DNA of 64,000 bases from Pseudomonadaceae bacterium (GTDB lineage Bacteria > Pseudomonadota > Gammaproteobacteria > Pseudomonadales > Pseudomonadaceae): positions 62,001 through 126,000 of the forward strand of contig JAUVZY010000001.1 of the NCBI GenBank assembly GCA_030602315.1, read 5' to 3'. Every line of letters starts with the position of its first letter. The first letter of the stretch is position 1. Shown here one piece after another: positions 1 through 8,697 of this stretch. The notes below the pieces were generated by a model, which searched no databases, was not told where the DNA came from, and saw only the letters and a list, made by a program, of their open reading frames with translations. The position numbers and the translations under genes are program-made.

Positions 1-2068
1 GCATCCGCTTTCGCAGCTGTTCGTTCACCGGGTTCACCTGGGGCAACCCCAGGGTGGCGACGAACGCGCCGATCAGCCGTTCCCCGGGCAGGTCCACCCC
101 CTCGCCGAACGCGCCGCCGAGCACGGCGAAACCGATGCCGCGGCCACCGTCCACGAAGCGTTCGAGAAACGCCTGCCGTGCGCTTTCCTCCATCCCGCGA
201 ATCTGCCGCCAGCAGGGAATCTCGGCGTGCGCGCTGGCCAGCGCGGCGGCCACCTCTTCCAGGTATTCGAAGCTGCTGAAGAACGCCAGGTAGTTGCCCG
301 GCCGGGCCGCGTACTGGTTCGCCATCAGCTCGACGATCGCCGCGAGCGAGGCGCGCCGGTCGGCGTAGCGGGTGGAGATGTGCCGGGCGATGCGTACCGC
401 GAGCTGCTCGGTGGCGAACGGCGAGTCCACCTCCAGCCAGGCATGCGCCGGCAGGCCCAGGGTGTCGGCGTAGAAGCGCCGCGGGCTCAGGGTGGCGGAA
501 AACAGCACGCAGCTCTGCGCACTGGCAAAGCGCGGGGCGAGAAACGGTGCCGGCACCAGGTTGCGCAGACACAGCCGTGAACGGCCCGCCGAGCGGCCGC
601 TTTCCCGCGCCGCCAGCAGGGTGCGGTCGAACAGCGAGTGCTCGCCGAAGACCTCGGCCAGGCGGGTGAAGGCCATGGCGTCGAACCACAGGTTTTGCAG
701 TTCGGCGCTGAGTCCGGCGGGCTCGTCGGTCAGGTAGTCGTTCACCGCGCCGACGAACTGGTTGAGCGCCCCGATCAGCGCCTCGGGCAGCGCGGCGTCC
801 ACCTGATAGGCCTCGTGTTGCAGGCGGTTGAGGGCATTCCACGGGCGCAGCAGCCGCTCCAGCGCCTTTTTCAGCGCGGCCGGGGCGTTGCCGCGGGCGA
901 CGGAAAAGCGCTGCTGATCCAGTTCGGCGCTGTACATGCCGCGGGCGCGGTCGAGCAGGTTGTGCGCCTCGTCCACCAGCACGCCGACGCGCCAGTCGTG
1001 GGCCTGGGTCAGACCATGCAGCAGGGCGCTGGCGTCGAAGTAGTAGTTGTAGTCACCGATCACCACGTCGGCCCAGCGCGCCAGTTCCTGGGCGAGAAAG
1101 TACGGGCAGACGGCATGGGCCAGCGCCACTTCGCGCAGCGCCGGCTGGCTGAGATCGCCCCGGCGCACGGCCGCCTCACGGGCGGCCGGCAGGCGGTCGT
1201 AGAAGCCGCGCGCCAACGGGCAGGACTCGCCATGACAGGCCTTGTCCGGGTGCTCGCAGCTCTTCTCGCGGGCGGTCAGCTCCAGTAGCCGCAGCGGCCC
1301 GGTGTTCAACCGCGCCAGCGCATCCAGCGCCAGCTGGCGGCCGGAGGTCTTGGCGGCGAGGTAGAACGCCTTGTCCAGCCGTTGCCCGGGCATCGCCTTG
1401 AGCAGTGGAAACAGGGTGGCGAGCGTCTTGCCGATGCCGGTGGGCGCCTGGGCCATCAGGTGGGTGCCGGTGCAGGCGGCCTTGTAGACGGCCTCGGCCA
1501 GCGGGCGCTGGCCGGCGCGAAACTCGGCGAAGGGAAAGGTCAGGGCGCTCAGCGCCGCGTCGCGCGCGGCGCGGTGGGCCAGCTCCTGTTCGGCCCAGGC
1601 GAGAAAGCGGCCGCACTGCTCCTCGAAAAAGGCCTTCAGCGCCGCCGCCTCATGCCGCTCGCAGAGCACCGTCTCGCGCTGGCTGCCGATGTCGAAGTAG
1701 ACCAGCGCCAGCTCGATCTCAGGCAACCCGCGGCTCTGGCAGAGCAACCAGCCATACAGCTTTGCCTGTGCCCAGTGCAGCGCGCGGTGGTTGGCCGGCT
1801 GGCGCGAAAGCTCGCCGCGGTAGGTCTTGATCTCCTCCAGGCGGTTGCCCGCCGGGTCGTAGCCGTCGGCCCGGCCGCGCACGGTCAGCGCGCCGAAGAC
1901 CCCTTCCAGCGCCACCTCGCGCTCGTAGCCCGCGCCGCGCCGGGCGGTGACCACGGCGTGCCCGGCGATCCCCTGTTCGGCGCTCGGCGAAGGGGTGAAG
2001 CGCAGGTCCAGATCGCCGGCCTTGGCGGTGAATTCGCACAGCGCGCGCACCGAAATGCGGTAGCTCAT
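1..2068 (-). CDS. XPD/DinG-family ATP-dependent DNA helicase with N-terminal nuclease-like domain (3' end cut by window edge)
   Basis: The frame opens at an ATG at 2068 and runs off the left edge without a stop, giving 689 visible residues. Residues about 60-120 carry a PD-(D/E)XK-like pattern: GRADG, then EEIKT, then QAKLY, as in RecB/Cas4-type nucleases. Walker A is APTGIGKT near residues 208-215. A cluster of cysteines (CEHPDKAC, ESCPL, later CPYF) fits the iron-sulfur domain of XPD/DinG helicases, and VDEAHNL is the DEAH box. The ATG overlaps the stop of the FAN1-type gene by four bases (ATGA), so the two are probably translationally coupled. Known family role: unwinding and processing damaged DNA. 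The helicase call is firm; the nuclease domain is inferred from motifs only. Confidence 0.85.
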   Translation of the reverse strand, partial: MSYRISVRALCEFTAKAGDLDLRFTPSPSAEQGIAGHAVVTARRGAGYEREVALEGVFGALTVRGRADGYDPAGNRLEEIKTYRGELSRQPANHRALHWAQAKLYGWLLCQSRGLPEIELALVYFDIGSQRETVLCERHEAAALKAFFEEQCGRFLAWAEQELAHRAARDAALSALTFPFAEFRAGQRPLAEAVYKAACTGTHLMAQAPTGIGKTLATLFPLLKAMPGQRLDKAFYLAAKTSGRQLALDALARLNTGPLRLLELTAREKSCEHPDKACHGESCPLARGFYDRLPAAREAAVRRGDLSQPALREVALAHAVCPYFLAQELARWADVVIGDYNYYFDASALLHGLTQAHDWRVGVLVDEAHNLLDRARGMYSAELDQQRFSVARGNAPAALKKALERLLRPWNALNRLQHEAYQVDAALPEALIGALNQFVGAVNDYLTDEPAGLSAELQNLWFDAMAFTRLAEVFGEHSLFDRTLLAARESGRSAGRSRLCLRNLVPAPFLAPRFASAQSCVLFSATLSPRRFYADTLGLPAHAWLEVDSPFATEQLAVRIARHISTRYADRRASLAAIVELMANQYAARPGNYLAFFSSFEYLEEVAAALASAHAEIPCWRQIRGMEESARQAFLERFVDGGRGIGFAVLGGAFGEGVDLPGERLIGAFVATLGLPQVNPVNEQLRKRM

Positions 2069-3699
2069 GGCTCCGCCCAGCGCACGTAGCAGACGCTCAC
2101 CGGCAGGCCGTGGCGCACGGCGTAGTCGAGCCAGCGGATCTGGTTGTCCTGCAGGCGGTCGCCCGGGCCCTTTACCTCGATCAGCCGGTAGCGGCCTTCG
2201 GCCGGCCAGAACTGGATCAGATCCGGCAGCCCCGCGCGGTTGTTCGGCAGGTCGGCCAGCAGGCGCTGGAACAACCGCTTCAGGTGCGCCGCTGGCAGGC
2301 AGGCGAGGGCGCGTTCGAGCAGCGCCTCGTCCAGCGCCGGCCAGACCACGAAGGGCGACAGCAGGCCGTGTTTTTCCGCCCAGGTCTGGCGAATCCGCTC
2401 GGCGTAGCTGCCGTCGTCCAGACGTGCCAGGCAGGCAGCGAACAGCGCGGCGCGGCGGCTGACGAAGTCGGCGCGGGCAAGGTCGGCCGGCGCGGCATGG
2501 TAGGGATGGCAGAACGCACCGGGCAGCGGGGCGAAGAGCGCCTCCCAGCAGAGCAGGCCGAACAGTCCGGTGATCAGGGTGTTCTCCACGTAATGCACCG
2601 GCGCGTCGGTGCCGGCCAGGTGCTCGGCCACCGCCCATTCGACGCGGCCGCCCTGCGGCGGGCGGGGCAGGACCAGCTGCAGCTCGTCCAGCGGCGCCGG
2701 GGCGGTGCGCGGCAACCGTGGCAGGCCGGCGGCGCGGCGCAGGCGCGGCAGCATGCGCTCGAGCTGCTGCGCCTCGGATTCGCTTTCCGGCCCCGCCTGG
2801 GCGGTTTCGCCAAGAACCAGCGCCTCGGCCGTCCGCCCCAGGCGCTCCAGCACGCGGATCTGCCGCGCCCGGGCGCCGGGATAGCGGTTGCCGGCATGCA
2901 CCTGCGCGGCCAGCGCCAGTTCGCCGTCGCGCTCCAGCTGCAGGCCGACCTTCAACAGCAGCTTGCCGCGCCGGCTTTCCAGCCAGGGGCTGGCGAACGG
3001 CTCGGCGGGAATGGCGCTGAGCAGCGCAGCGGCCGGCTCGCCGGCCTCCAGGCGCTCGCGGCACTGGTGCAGCGCCAGGTAGGCGTCCAGCTCGGCGCGG
3101 CTGCTGAAGGCGCGCGAGGCCGGGGAGAACGCCACCTGTTCATAGCGGTAGATCCCCAGATCGGCGAGGACGAACTCGCTCCAGTCCTGCCGGAGGTTGC
3201 CGAAGAACAGCAGGCGCAGGCGCTGGCACAGCGCCTCGAGCTTGAGTTCGAACACCTGCTCGGCCAGCGCCGGGCACCAGTCGGCCAGCGGGCGCGGCTC
3301 GCCGGCTCGCGGCTGCAGCTGATCCCGCAGCTCGCCCTTGCGCAGGCTGGCCGGCAGGGCGAAGGCGGCCAAAAGCTCGGCGCGGGTCAGCAGGCGGCAC
3401 AGCGCGTCGAGGTCGAGTGCCGGCGCTGGATCGATCCAGCCCTCGGCGACCAGCGGCGCGGCGGCGGCCAGCGGGCAGCCGATCTCGGCATAGCGCAGTT
3501 TGCTGGCGCGAAAGTGCACGCCCTTGCGCATCACCAGGCGCACCAGCAGGGCGCGGGCAGCCTGCGGCAGCGCTTGGAAGCGGTCGAGGAAGGCACGCTC
3601 GGTGGCGTCCAGCAGATCGCCGTGGTGCAGGCCGACCCAGTCCAGCACCTGCTGGAAGTTGTCCAGGTAGTAGAACGGGTTGGCGAGGGTCGGGCGCAT
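2065..3699 (-). CDS. FAN1-type VRR-NUC domain nuclease
   Basis: A 544-residue protein whose C-terminal 70 residues hold the VRR-NUC fold motif: GLPDLIQFW, IEVKGPGD and a following Q (DNQIRW), the metal-binding D, E, K and Q of this nuclease family. The long helical N-terminal part is typical of bacterial FAN1, a structure-specific 5' flap nuclease linked to interstrand-crosslink repair; P. aeruginosa has a well-known homologue. Start choice: ATG at 3699 (MRPTLANPF); a TTG 18 bases upstream would add six residues but has no better ribosome-binding site. It is the first gene of a two-gene operon with the helicase, overlapping it by four bases. Divergent from the SDR gene. Confidence 0.85.
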   Translation of the reverse strand: MRPTLANPFYYLDNFQQVLDWVGLHHGDLLDATERAFLDRFQALPQAARALLVRLVMRKGVHFRASKLRYAEIGCPLAAAAPLVAEGWIDPAPALDLDALCRLLTRAELLAAFALPASLRKGELRDQLQPRAGEPRPLADWCPALAEQVFELKLEALCQRLRLLFFGNLRQDWSEFVLADLGIYRYEQVAFSPASRAFSSRAELDAYLALHQCRERLEAGEPAAALLSAIPAEPFASPWLESRRGKLLLKVGLQLERDGELALAAQVHAGNRYPGARARQIRVLERLGRTAEALVLGETAQAGPESESEAQQLERMLPRLRRAAGLPRLPRTAPAPLDELQLVLPRPPQGGRVEWAVAEHLAGTDAPVHYVENTLITGLFGLLCWEALFAPLPGAFCHPYHAAPADLARADFVSRRAALFAACLARLDDGSYAERIRQTWAEKHGLLSPFVVWPALDEALLERALACLPAAHLKRLFQRLLADLPNNRAGLPDLIQFWPAEGRYRLIEVKGPGDRLQDNQIRWLDYAVRHGLPVSVCYVRWAEP

Positions 3700-3848
3700 G
3701 GCGATAGGTCGGCTCAAGGGCTGGCTATTTATCCAGTTGTCGCCGCGCTTGGCAATCGTGCCGGGCGTTTGCCGATCGGTGGTGGCGGCGCACGGCGAAT
3801 GATCGGCGCGGGCCTGTGTCAGCAGGTAAACACCTGGAGGAGCGACAG

Positions 3849-4838
3849 ATGAACCCGACCAGACTGCAGGGCGCGGTGGTGGTGATCACCGGCGCTTCCA
3901 GCGGCATCGGCCGCGCCGCTGCCCAGGCCTTCTGCCGCCACGGCGCCCGGGTGGTGCTCGCTGCGCGTGATGCCGAGGCGTTGCAGGAGGCGGCCAGCGA
4001 GTGCCTGGCGCTGGGGGGCGAGACCCTGGTGGTGCCCACCGATGTGACGCAGAGCGATTCGGTCGAGGCGCTGGCACGCGCTGCCGCCGAGTTCGGCGGC
4101 GGGCGCATCGACATCTGGATCAACAACGCCGGGGTCGGCGCGGTGGGAGCGTTCGATGACACCCCGGTCGATGCCCACGAGCGGGTGATCCAGACCGACC
4201 TGATCGGCTACCTGCGCGGCGCTCATGCGGTGCTGCCGTACTTCAAGCAGCAGTCGCGCGGCATCCTGATCAACACCCTGTCGGTGGGCAGCTGGCTGGC
4301 CCAGCCCTATGCGGTGTCGTATTCGGCGGCCAAGTTCGGCCTGGTCGGCTTTTGCCGGGCGCTGCGCGCCGAGCTGGTGAGCTGGCACGACATTCACGTC
4401 TGCGAGGTGTACCCGGCGATCGTCGATACGCCCGGTTTTCGTGACGGCGGCAACTACACCGGGCGCTCGTTGAAGCCGCCGCCGCTGATGAGCGATCCGC
4501 AGCAGGTCGCCGAGGCGATGCTCAGCGTCGCGCTTGAGCCGCGGCGGGTGGTGCCTGTGGGACCGCTAGCGACGCTGATGCGCCTGGAGCATTTCGCCAT
4601 GCCGCTGTTCGAGCCGCTCTATGGGCTGGCGGTAGGCGCGGCGTTGCGGCGGGCCAAGCGCACGCCGACCTCGTCGGGCAACCTGTTCCATCCGGCGCTC
4701 GGCCAGCGGCGGGTGGATGGCGGCTGGCGCCAGCGGGTGCACCAGACCGGCTGGCTGGTCGGCGGGGCGGTGGCAGTCGGCGCGTTGGGGCTGCTGCTTT
4801 CCGCCGGTCGCGTCGCCTGCGGCAAGCGTCGCCGCTAG
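3849..4838 (+). CDS. SDR-family oxidoreductase with C-terminal membrane tail
   Basis: A 329-residue short-chain dehydrogenase/reductase. Seen: nucleotide-binding TGASSGIG at residues 14-21, NNAG at 92-95, catalytic Ser145, Tyr158 and Lys162 (YSAAK). The catalytic domain ends near residue 250; the tail carries a hydrophobic stretch (about 300-322, LVGGAVAVGALGLLL) followed by basic residues, which would anchor the enzyme to the inner membrane. Start: ATG at 3849 behind a strong GGAGGAG; an in-frame ATG 33 bases upstream lacks such a site. The substrate cannot be told from sequence. The gene ends at 4838 and the convergent metR-like gene ends at 4839, so there is no intergenic DNA and no separate terminator. 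Confidence 0.85.
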   Translation: MNPTRLQGAVVVITGASSGIGRAAAQAFCRHGARVVLAARDAEALQEAASECLALGGETLVVPTDVTQSDSVEALARAAAEFGGGRIDIWINNAGVGAVGAFDDTPVDAHERVIQTDLIGYLRGAHAVLPYFKQQSRGILINTLSVGSWLAQPYAVSYSAAKFGLVGFCRALRAELVSWHDIHVCEVYPAIVDTPGFRDGGNYTGRSLKPPPLMSDPQQVAEAMLSVALEPRRVVPVGPLATLMRLEHFAMPLFEPLYGLAVGAALRRAKRTPTSSGNLFHPALGQRRVDGGWRQRVHQTGWLVGGAVAVGALGLLLSAGRVACGKRRR

Positions 4839-5765
4839 TTAGCGGGCCTTGGCGGCGGCGCTGACGCCTTCGAGGGTGGCAAACGAGGTGTCCTTGGCGG
4901 TGAGCAGAAAGTCGCGCATGAACGGTGCATCCAGCATGTCGGCACGGATGCCGGCGTACAGGGTGGCGAACAGGCCCTTGTCGCCGAGGCGCCGTGCGGT
5001 GACGTAGCCGCGCGAGCTGTATTCATGCAACGCCCAGTTCGGCAGGCAGCACACGCCGCGCCCGGAGGCCACCAGCTGCATCATCATCACCGTCAGCTCA
5101 CAGGTGCGCACTGCCGCCGGTTCGATGTCGGCCGGTTCGAGAAAACGGGTGAATACGTCCAGACGGTCGCGCTCGACCGGGTAGGTGATCAGGGTTTCGC
5201 TGGCCAGATCCTCGGCGCGCACGAACGGCCGCGCGGCCAGGGGGTGCTGGTTGGCCACCGCCAGCAATGCCTCGTAGGTGAACAAGGGGACGTAGGTGAT
5301 GCCGCTCAGCTCGATCGGGTCGGAGGTGACCACCAGGTCGAGGTCGCCGCGCGCCAGCGCCGGCAGCGGGGCGAAGGAGAAGCCCGAGGCCAGGTCCAGC
5401 TCCACCTCCGGCCAGGCGTCGCGGAACTGGTCGATGGTCGGCATCAGCCACTGGAAGCAGCTGTGGCATTCGATGGCCATGTGCAGGCGGCCGGCAGTAC
5501 CGCCGGCCAGGCGCGCCAGGTCGCGTTCGGCATGGCGCAGCTGCGGCAGCACCACGTCGGCCAGTTGCAGCAGGCGCAGGCCGGCACTGGTGAAGCGCAC
5601 CGGCTTGGTCTTGCGCATGAACAGCTGCAGGCCGAGGCGGTCTTCGAGCTCCTTGAACTGGTGCGATAGCGCCGACTGGGTCAGGTGCAGGCGTTCGGCG
5701 GCTTCGACCAGGCTGTCGGTTTCCCTGAGTGCATGAAGCGTCTTCAGGTGGCGTAGTTCCAGCAT
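4839..5765 (-). CDS. metR: LysR-family regulator, MetR-like
   Basis: A 308-residue LysR-type transcription factor. The N-terminal winged helix-turn-helix (LKTLHALRETDSLVEAAERL, then LTQSALSHQ) closely resembles MetR, the homocysteine-responsive activator of methionine genes; the rest is the two-lobed effector-binding domain. Start: ATG at 5765, six bases after a GGAG; a nearby ATG at 5770 is in another frame, and an upstream in-frame start would cross the probable operator. In enterobacteria metR faces metE; here no methionine gene is adjacent, so targets are elsewhere. It abuts the convergent SDR gene with no gap. The family is certain; the MetR assignment is by N-terminal similarity from memory. 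Confidence 0.8.
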   Translation of the reverse strand: MLELRHLKTLHALRETDSLVEAAERLHLTQSALSHQFKELEDRLGLQLFMRKTKPVRFTSAGLRLLQLADVVLPQLRHAERDLARLAGGTAGRLHMAIECHSCFQWLMPTIDQFRDAWPEVELDLASGFSFAPLPALARGDLDLVVTSDPIELSGITYVPLFTYEALLAVANQHPLAARPFVRAEDLASETLITYPVERDRLDVFTRFLEPADIEPAAVRTCELTVMMMQLVASGRGVCCLPNWALHEYSSRGYVTARRLGDKGLFATLYAGIRADMLDAPFMRDFLLTAKDTSFATLEGVSAAAKAR

Positions 5766-5790
5766 TCCATGCTCCGGGGGGTATAGATGA

Positions 5791-5809
5791 TGAAGATGAG
5801 CCTTGTTCA
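5791..5809. promoter_or_regulatory. possible LysR-type operator upstream of metR
   Basis: An inverted repeat TGAA-N11-TTCA lies 25-45 bases upstream of the metR-like start. The arms match the TGAA/TTCA arms of the MetR consensus, but the E. coli consensus spacing is N5 rather than N11; N11 is the general LysR spacing. LysR regulators usually bind their own upstream region, so autoregulation is a reasonable guess. Confidence 0.35.
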
Positions 5810-5853
5810 CTTAGACGGGAGTTTGCCGCGGTCCCTCGCGGTTTGTCGAGCCG

Positions 5854-6444
5854 CTACAGCAGCACCCGGCCGAGCATGAACAACAGGGCGCTGAAGAAGG
5901 CCAGCGCGATCAGGATCATTACCCCGTCATGGGCGATCAGGCCGAGGCCGACCACGCTCAGGGTGGCGCCGGCGAGCGAGTTGCCGAACGGGATCAGCTC
6001 CAGCGGCGGCATGGTCATCGCCACCGCCAGGCACAACAGCGCATTGGCCGGCACGGCGACGCCGCGGGTGAGGTAGGTCAGGCGCGGGCGCAGCAGGCGG
6101 TCGATGTAGCGGGTCAGGCGTTCGAGAAAGCCCAGGGCCTTGTCGTACTTGCTGCGCGAGGCGCTGCGCCGCAGCAGCCATTGCGGCAGCCAGAAGCAGC
6201 GCCGGCCGATCAGCAGCTGGAGGGTGATCAGCGCCACCATCACCGCACACACGCTGGGCAGGCCCGGCACGCCCGATAGCGGCGAAAGCACCAGCAGGCC
6301 GGGCACCAGCAGTACCGCGCCATAGCTGCTGCGCCCGGTCGCCTGGAGCATGCTGTCCAGGCTCACCGAACTGTGGTCGCCGGCCGCGCTGCGCAGGCGC
6401 TGCAACAGCTCGTGGAGGTTTTTCGGGTCGTTGTTCTCGTGCAT
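5854..6444 (-). CDS. ExoD-family exopolysaccharide synthesis membrane protein
   Basis: A 196-residue integral membrane protein of the ExoD family (named after a Sinorhizobium meliloti gene needed for succinoglycan production and alkaline tolerance). Seen: a cytoplasmic N-terminus (MHENNDPKN), then several hydrophobic segments separated by PLSGVPGLP and by a basic loop (LLRRSASRSKYDKAL), ending with two strongly hydrophobic C-terminal helices. Start: ATG at 6444; an upstream in-frame start at 6516 would add 24 residues with no family resemblance. It lies 84 bases downstream of glpD on the same strand and may share its transcript. The biochemical role of ExoD proteins is not established. Confidence 0.75.
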   Translation of the reverse strand: MHENNDPKNLHELLQRLRSAAGDHSSVSLDSMLQATGRSSYGAVLLVPGLLVLSPLSGVPGLPSVCAVMVALITLQLLIGRRCFWLPQWLLRRSASRSKYDKALGFLERLTRYIDRLLRPRLTYLTRGVAVPANALLCLAVAMTMPPLELIPFGNSLAGATLSVVGLGLIAHDGVMILIALAFFSALLFMLGRVLL

Positions 6445-6528
6445 GAGCGTCGCCGCCACAGGAACCTTTCCTAGAGAGCTGTGGGCGGCGTTGTTCGCTC
6501 CGTGCGGCGGCTGCACCTCGTCGGGCGG

Positions 6529-8076
6529 CTATCCCGGTTGAGCCATGGCCTGCGGTTGGCTGGCGCGGCGCTCCAGATAATGCAGCAGCGCGGCGCGGCC
6601 GGCGGCTGGGAGGGTCAGGCCGAGCTTGCTGCGCCGCCAGAGGATGTCCTCGGCGCTCTGGGCCCATTCCTCGCGGCGCAGGTAGTCGACTTCGCGTGCA
6701 CAGAGCCCGCCACCGAAATCCTCGCCGAGCGCCGCGGCGCTGTCGGCGCCCTCGAGCAGGCGCCAGCTGCGTGTGCCATAGCTGGCCGCCCAGCGCCGGG
6801 CGATGCCTGTTGCCAGCCACGGATAGGCTTGACCCAGTTGCGCGGCCAGTTGCGCGCGGTCTTCCAGCGCCTCGCCACCGGGCAGCGGCGCGTGGGCAGT
6901 CCAGCGCGGCCCCATCGTCGGGAACCACGGCGCGAGTTGCTCGAGGGCCGCTTCGGCGAGCTTGCGGTAGGTGGTCAGCTTGCCGCCGTAGACCGACAGC
7001 AGCGGCGCCTGTCCTGGCGCTGCCCGATCCAGCGCCAGGGTGTAGTCGCGGGTGATGGCCGAGGGATCGTGCTGCTGGTCGTCGCACAGCGGGCGCACGC
7101 CGGTGTAGCTGGCGATTACCTCGCTGCGCGCGAGCTGGCGGCGAAAGTGGGCGTTGGTCACCGCCAGGAGGTAGTCGATCTCCTCCTCGCTGATCCGCGC
7201 CTGCGCCGGGTCGCCGCGGTATTCGCGGTCGGTGGTGCCGATCAGGGTGAAGTCGTCGAGGTAGGGCATGACGAAGACGATGCGCCGATCCTCGTTCTGC
7301 AGGATGAAGGCGTGGGTATCGTCATACAGGCGCGGCACGATCAGGTGGCTGCCTTGGATCAGCCGCACCTCGTGAGCGCTGCGCTGGCCGAGCGACTCGC
7401 GCACGAAGCTGGCCACCCAGGGGCCGGCGGCATTGACCAGTGCGCGGGCCTGCACGCTGTAGCGGCTGCCGTCGGCGCGCTGCAACTCCAGCTGCCAGCA
7501 TGCGCCATCGCGCCGAGCCGCCAGGCAGCGGGTGCGCGGCTGGATCTGCGCGCCGCGTTCGCGGGCGGCCATGGCGTTGAGCACCACCAGGCGGGCGTCG
7601 TCCACCCAGCAGTCGGAATACTCGAAGCCTCGGGTGATGTCGGCCTTCAGCGGGCTGTCGGCACCGAAACGGATACCGTGCGAGGCCGGCAGGCGCTTGC
7701 GTGTGCCCAGGTGATCGTAGAGGAACAGGCCAGCGCGGATGGTCCAGGCGGCGCGCAGGTGCGGGCGGTGCGGCAGCACGAAGCGTAGCGGGGTGACGAT
7801 GTGCGGCGCCTTGGCCAGCAGTACCTCGCGCTCGGCCAGCGCCTCGCGCACCAGGCGAAACTCGAAATGCTCGAGGTAGCGCAGGCCGCCATGGATCAGC
7901 TTGCTGCTGGCCGAGGAGGTGTGCTGGGCGAGGTCATCCTGTTCGCAGAGAAACACCGACAGCCCGCGCCCGGCGGCATCGGCGGCCACGCCGACGCCGT
8001 TGATGCCGCCCCCGATAATCGCCAGGTCGTAGGGCGTGGCGGCAGGCGGTGCGGGGCTGGGGTTGGCTGAGGTCAT
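6529..8076 (-). CDS. glpD: aerobic glycerol-3-phosphate dehydrogenase
   Basis: A 515-residue FAD-dependent membrane-associated enzyme that oxidises sn-glycerol-3-phosphate to dihydroxyacetone phosphate and passes electrons to quinone. Seen: the FAD-binding GGGINGVG near the N-terminus, the GlpD signature SSKLIHGGLRYLE, GTTDREY and the conserved SVYGGKLTTYRKLAE in the C-terminal part. Start: ATG at 8076 (MTSANPSP); an in-frame ATG 81 bases upstream would add an Arg-rich leader unlike the family. The gene is divergent from ybaK-glpK. In P. aeruginosa glpD sits with glpF, glpK and glpR; here glpF and the repressor glpR are not next to it, so they must lie elsewhere or be absent. Confidence 0.95.
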   Translation of the reverse strand: MTSANPSPAPPAATPYDLAIIGGGINGVGVAADAAGRGLSVFLCEQDDLAQHTSSASSKLIHGGLRYLEHFEFRLVREALAEREVLLAKAPHIVTPLRFVLPHRPHLRAAWTIRAGLFLYDHLGTRKRLPASHGIRFGADSPLKADITRGFEYSDCWVDDARLVVLNAMAARERGAQIQPRTRCLAARRDGACWQLELQRADGSRYSVQARALVNAAGPWVASFVRESLGQRSAHEVRLIQGSHLIVPRLYDDTHAFILQNEDRRIVFVMPYLDDFTLIGTTDREYRGDPAQARISEEEIDYLLAVTNAHFRRQLARSEVIASYTGVRPLCDDQQHDPSAITRDYTLALDRAAPGQAPLLSVYGGKLTTYRKLAEAALEQLAPWFPTMGPRWTAHAPLPGGEALEDRAQLAAQLGQAYPWLATGIARRWAASYGTRSWRLLEGADSAAALGEDFGGGLCAREVDYLRREEWAQSAEDILWRRSKLGLTLPAAGRAALLHYLERRASQPQAMAQPG

Positions 8077-8221
8077 CGGGCGTCCATTACAGGTGGGGCG
8101 GTGCGGTCGTTTCGGTAACGGCCGCCGTACGTGTTCAGTGTACGCCCGTCGCGTCATGCGTCGCGTAGGCCAGCGGCACGCCTGCTAAGGTACAGACAAA
8201 CGGGAACGAACATAGCGCACC

Positions 8222-8689
8222 ATGACTCCTGCCATCGATTTGCTGAAAAAGGCCCGAGCCGAGCATCAGGTACACAGTTACAGCCACGACCCGAAGGCGC
8301 CCTCCTATGGGCTGGAGGCCGCGGAAAAGCTGGGGCTGGACCCGGCCAGGGTGTTCAAGACGCTGCTCGCCTGTACGGAGAAGCACGAACTGCTGGTGGC
8401 GGTGGTGCCGGTCGCCGGCAGTCTGGATCTGAAGGCACTGGCGCAGGCGGCCGGGGTCAAGAAAACCGACATGGCCGACCCGGCGGCCGCCCAGCGGGCC
8501 ACCGGCTATCTGCTCGGCGGGATCAGCCCGCTGGGTCAGAAAAAGCGCCTGCGCACCTTCATCGACCAGTCGGCGCTGGCGTACCCGAGCATCTTCGTCA
8601 GTGCCGGGCGTCGTGGGCTGGAGGTCGAGTTGCCGGCGCAGACGCTGGCCGCGCATTGTCAGGCGAGTTTCGCTGTCATCGGACGCTAG
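8222..8689 (+). CDS. ybaK: Cys-tRNA(Pro)/Cys-tRNA(Cys) deacylase YbaK
   Basis: A 155-residue single-domain protein of the YbaK/INS family, which hydrolyses mischarged Cys-tRNA(Pro) released by prolyl-tRNA synthetase. Seen: the substrate-pocket lysine region RVFKTLLA, the [17 protein letters not shown] stretch, and the [14 protein letters not shown] signature of YbaK rather than ProX. Start: ATG at 8222 with only a weak upstream purine run. The stop is eight bases before the glpK start, so the two are very likely one operon, a pairing with no obvious functional link. Confidence 0.9.
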   Translation: MTPAIDLLKKARAEHQVHSYSHDPKAPSYGLEAAEKLGLDPARVFKTLLACTEKHELLVAVVPVAGSLDLKALAQAAGVKKTDMADPAAAQRATGYLLGGISPLGQKKRLRTFIDQSALAYPSIFVSAGRRGLEVELPAQTLAAHCQASFAVIGR

Positions 8690-8697
8690 GAGGACTC

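Noticed and set aside
1..3699. A phage-defence island made of helicase and nuclease
   Set aside because: FAN1 and this helicase are widespread chromosomal repair genes in pseudomonads and no toxin, integrase or other defence gene lies near; only the repair interpretation is supported.
2110..3852. A 580-residue open frame on the plus strand opposite the FAN1-type gene
   Set aside because: Low-complexity Arg/Gln/Ala-rich translation with no family pattern; the opposite strand encodes a VRR-NUC protein.
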